Assembly (NCBI RefSeq): GCF_030209435.1
Contig: NZ_JARVRX010000007.1
Span: forward strand, 248,001-312,000
DNA from: Mycolicibacterium sp. lyk4-40-TYG-92
GTDB taxonomy: Bacteria; Actinomycetota; Actinomycetes; Mycobacteriales; Mycobacteriaceae
DNA length: 64,000 nt
Direction of reading: 5' to 3'
The notes under the pieces were generated by a model. The model had not been told where the DNA came from and did no database searches. It saw only the letters and a list, made by a program, of their open reading frames with translations. Position 1 is the stretch's first letter, and every line of letters starts with the position of its first letter. Shown here in pieces: positions 63,631 through 64,000 of the stretch. The position numbers were made by a program, and so were the translations under genes.

Positions 63631-64000
63631 ATGAGCACAGCGGCCGAGCGCGCAGCCCAATTGGGCTTGGTGTCCCGACTGAAATCGTCCTACCCGGAAC
63701 TTCCCGACGCCCCCTACCCCGACATGCTGGATGCGGCGCGAATCCAGGCCTACCTGAAACCGGTGCACGACGTGGGCGGTGAGCCCGATGCGCCCATGGA
63801 GTACGTCAACAAGCAATACGAGCTGTGGGAACACATGACGTACGTCATCTGCGAGGTGCTGGCCTGGCGCGGCATCTGGCTGTCGGAGGAGCGGCGCCGC
63901 ATCGGCAACGTCGACGTCGGCCGCGCGGAGTATCTGGGTCTGCCCTATTACGGCCGCTGGTTGCTGTCAGTCGCCCGGGTCCTCATCGAGAAGCACCACA
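63631..64000 (+). CDS. nitrile hydratase/thiocyanate hydrolase beta-type subunit (5' part, cut by window)
   Basis: The ATG at 63631 follows GAGGAG and the frame is open for 123 codons to the window end. LKPVHDVGGEPDAPMEYVNKQYELWEHMTYVICEVLAWRGIWLSEERRRIG resembles the N-terminal helical domain of NHase beta / thiocyanate hydrolase beta subunits (VHDxGG start), and EYLGLPYYGRWLLSVARVLIEKH matches their conserved YY-x-RWL-x2-(I/V)-x2-LL(I/V)EK stretch. These subunits pair with a Co- or Fe-centred alpha (gamma) subunit that hydrates nitriles or thiocyanate. The catalytic subunit is expected next, beyond the window. Family placement is from remembered motifs; thiocyanate, nitrile or a natural-product nitrile all remain possible substrates. 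Confidence 0.72.
   Translation, partial: MSTAAERAAQLGLVSRLKSSYPELPDAPYPDMLDAARIQAYLKPVHDVGGEPDAPMEYVNKQYELWEHMTYVICEVLAWRGIWLSEERRRIGNVDVGRAEYLGLPYYGRWLLSVARVLIEKHH

Overview
The window is a 64-kb, GC-rich segment of a mycobacterial chromosome. Gene content and order closely follow the block that in M. tuberculosis runs from about Rv2203 to Rv2237: HesB/IscA, cobT, cobS, ilvE, gcvT, a class III cyclase, pepB, dlaT, lipB-lipA, glnA1, glnE, glnA2, the Hip1 proteases, panB, rnpB, RNase HI-CobC, NIF3, cobC, ptkA-ptpA, SURF1 and cobD. This ortholog comparison is from memory of the families and has not been checked by search. The accessory genes suggest an environmental or fast-growing species.

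Layout. 1-7.2 kb: end of a hypothetical gene, Fe-S carrier, glycerate kinase, cobU-cobT-cobS, then ilvE and gcvT. 7.3-16.7 kb: adenylate cyclase, leucyl aminopeptidase, small secreted protein, an EphD-type hydrolase without its usual second domain, and the lipoate block (dlaT, epimerase, lipB, lipA). 16.7-26.9 kb: MarR/DinB-like divergon, RDD protein, and the glutamine synthetase locus glnA1...glnE-glnA2. 26.9-35.4 kb: two Hip1-type serine proteases, a wax ester synthase/DGAT-type gene, panB, crotonase, CYTH-CHAD protein and RNase P RNA on the minus strand.

35.4-52.5 kb looks like an accessory insertion between rnpB and the RNase HI-CobC gene. It holds a methyltransferase/flavoprotein/XRE-cupin cassette. 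It also holds a complete mce lipid-import operon (yrbEA, yrbEB, mceA-F, two mce-associated genes) with secreted DUF732 and CAP-domain genes behind it and two tandem GAF-LuxR regulators in front. 52.5-61.5 kb returns to the conserved order (RNase HI-CobC, zinc-ribbon protein, NIF3, cobC, ptkA-ptpA, SURF1, cobD, MpaB-like oxygenase). The last 2.5 kb carries a haloacetate-dehalogenase-like hydrolase, a class II aldolase and, divergently, the start of a nitrile hydratase/thiocyanate hydrolase beta-type subunit cut by the window edge.

Themes. Cobalamin late-step genes occur in two clusters. Nitrogen control is visible as glnA1, its adenylyltransferase and glnA2, with a near-consensus GlnR box before glnA1. 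Three long imperfect palindromes sit between convergent gene ends and two of them share a loop sequence. A fourth, perfect palindrome lies between divergent genes. The points most worth a second look are the mce/CAP/LuxR block, the MarR tandem operators, the palindromes and the nitrile-hydratase-like gene. No tRNA, CRISPR array, IS element or phage gene was seen.
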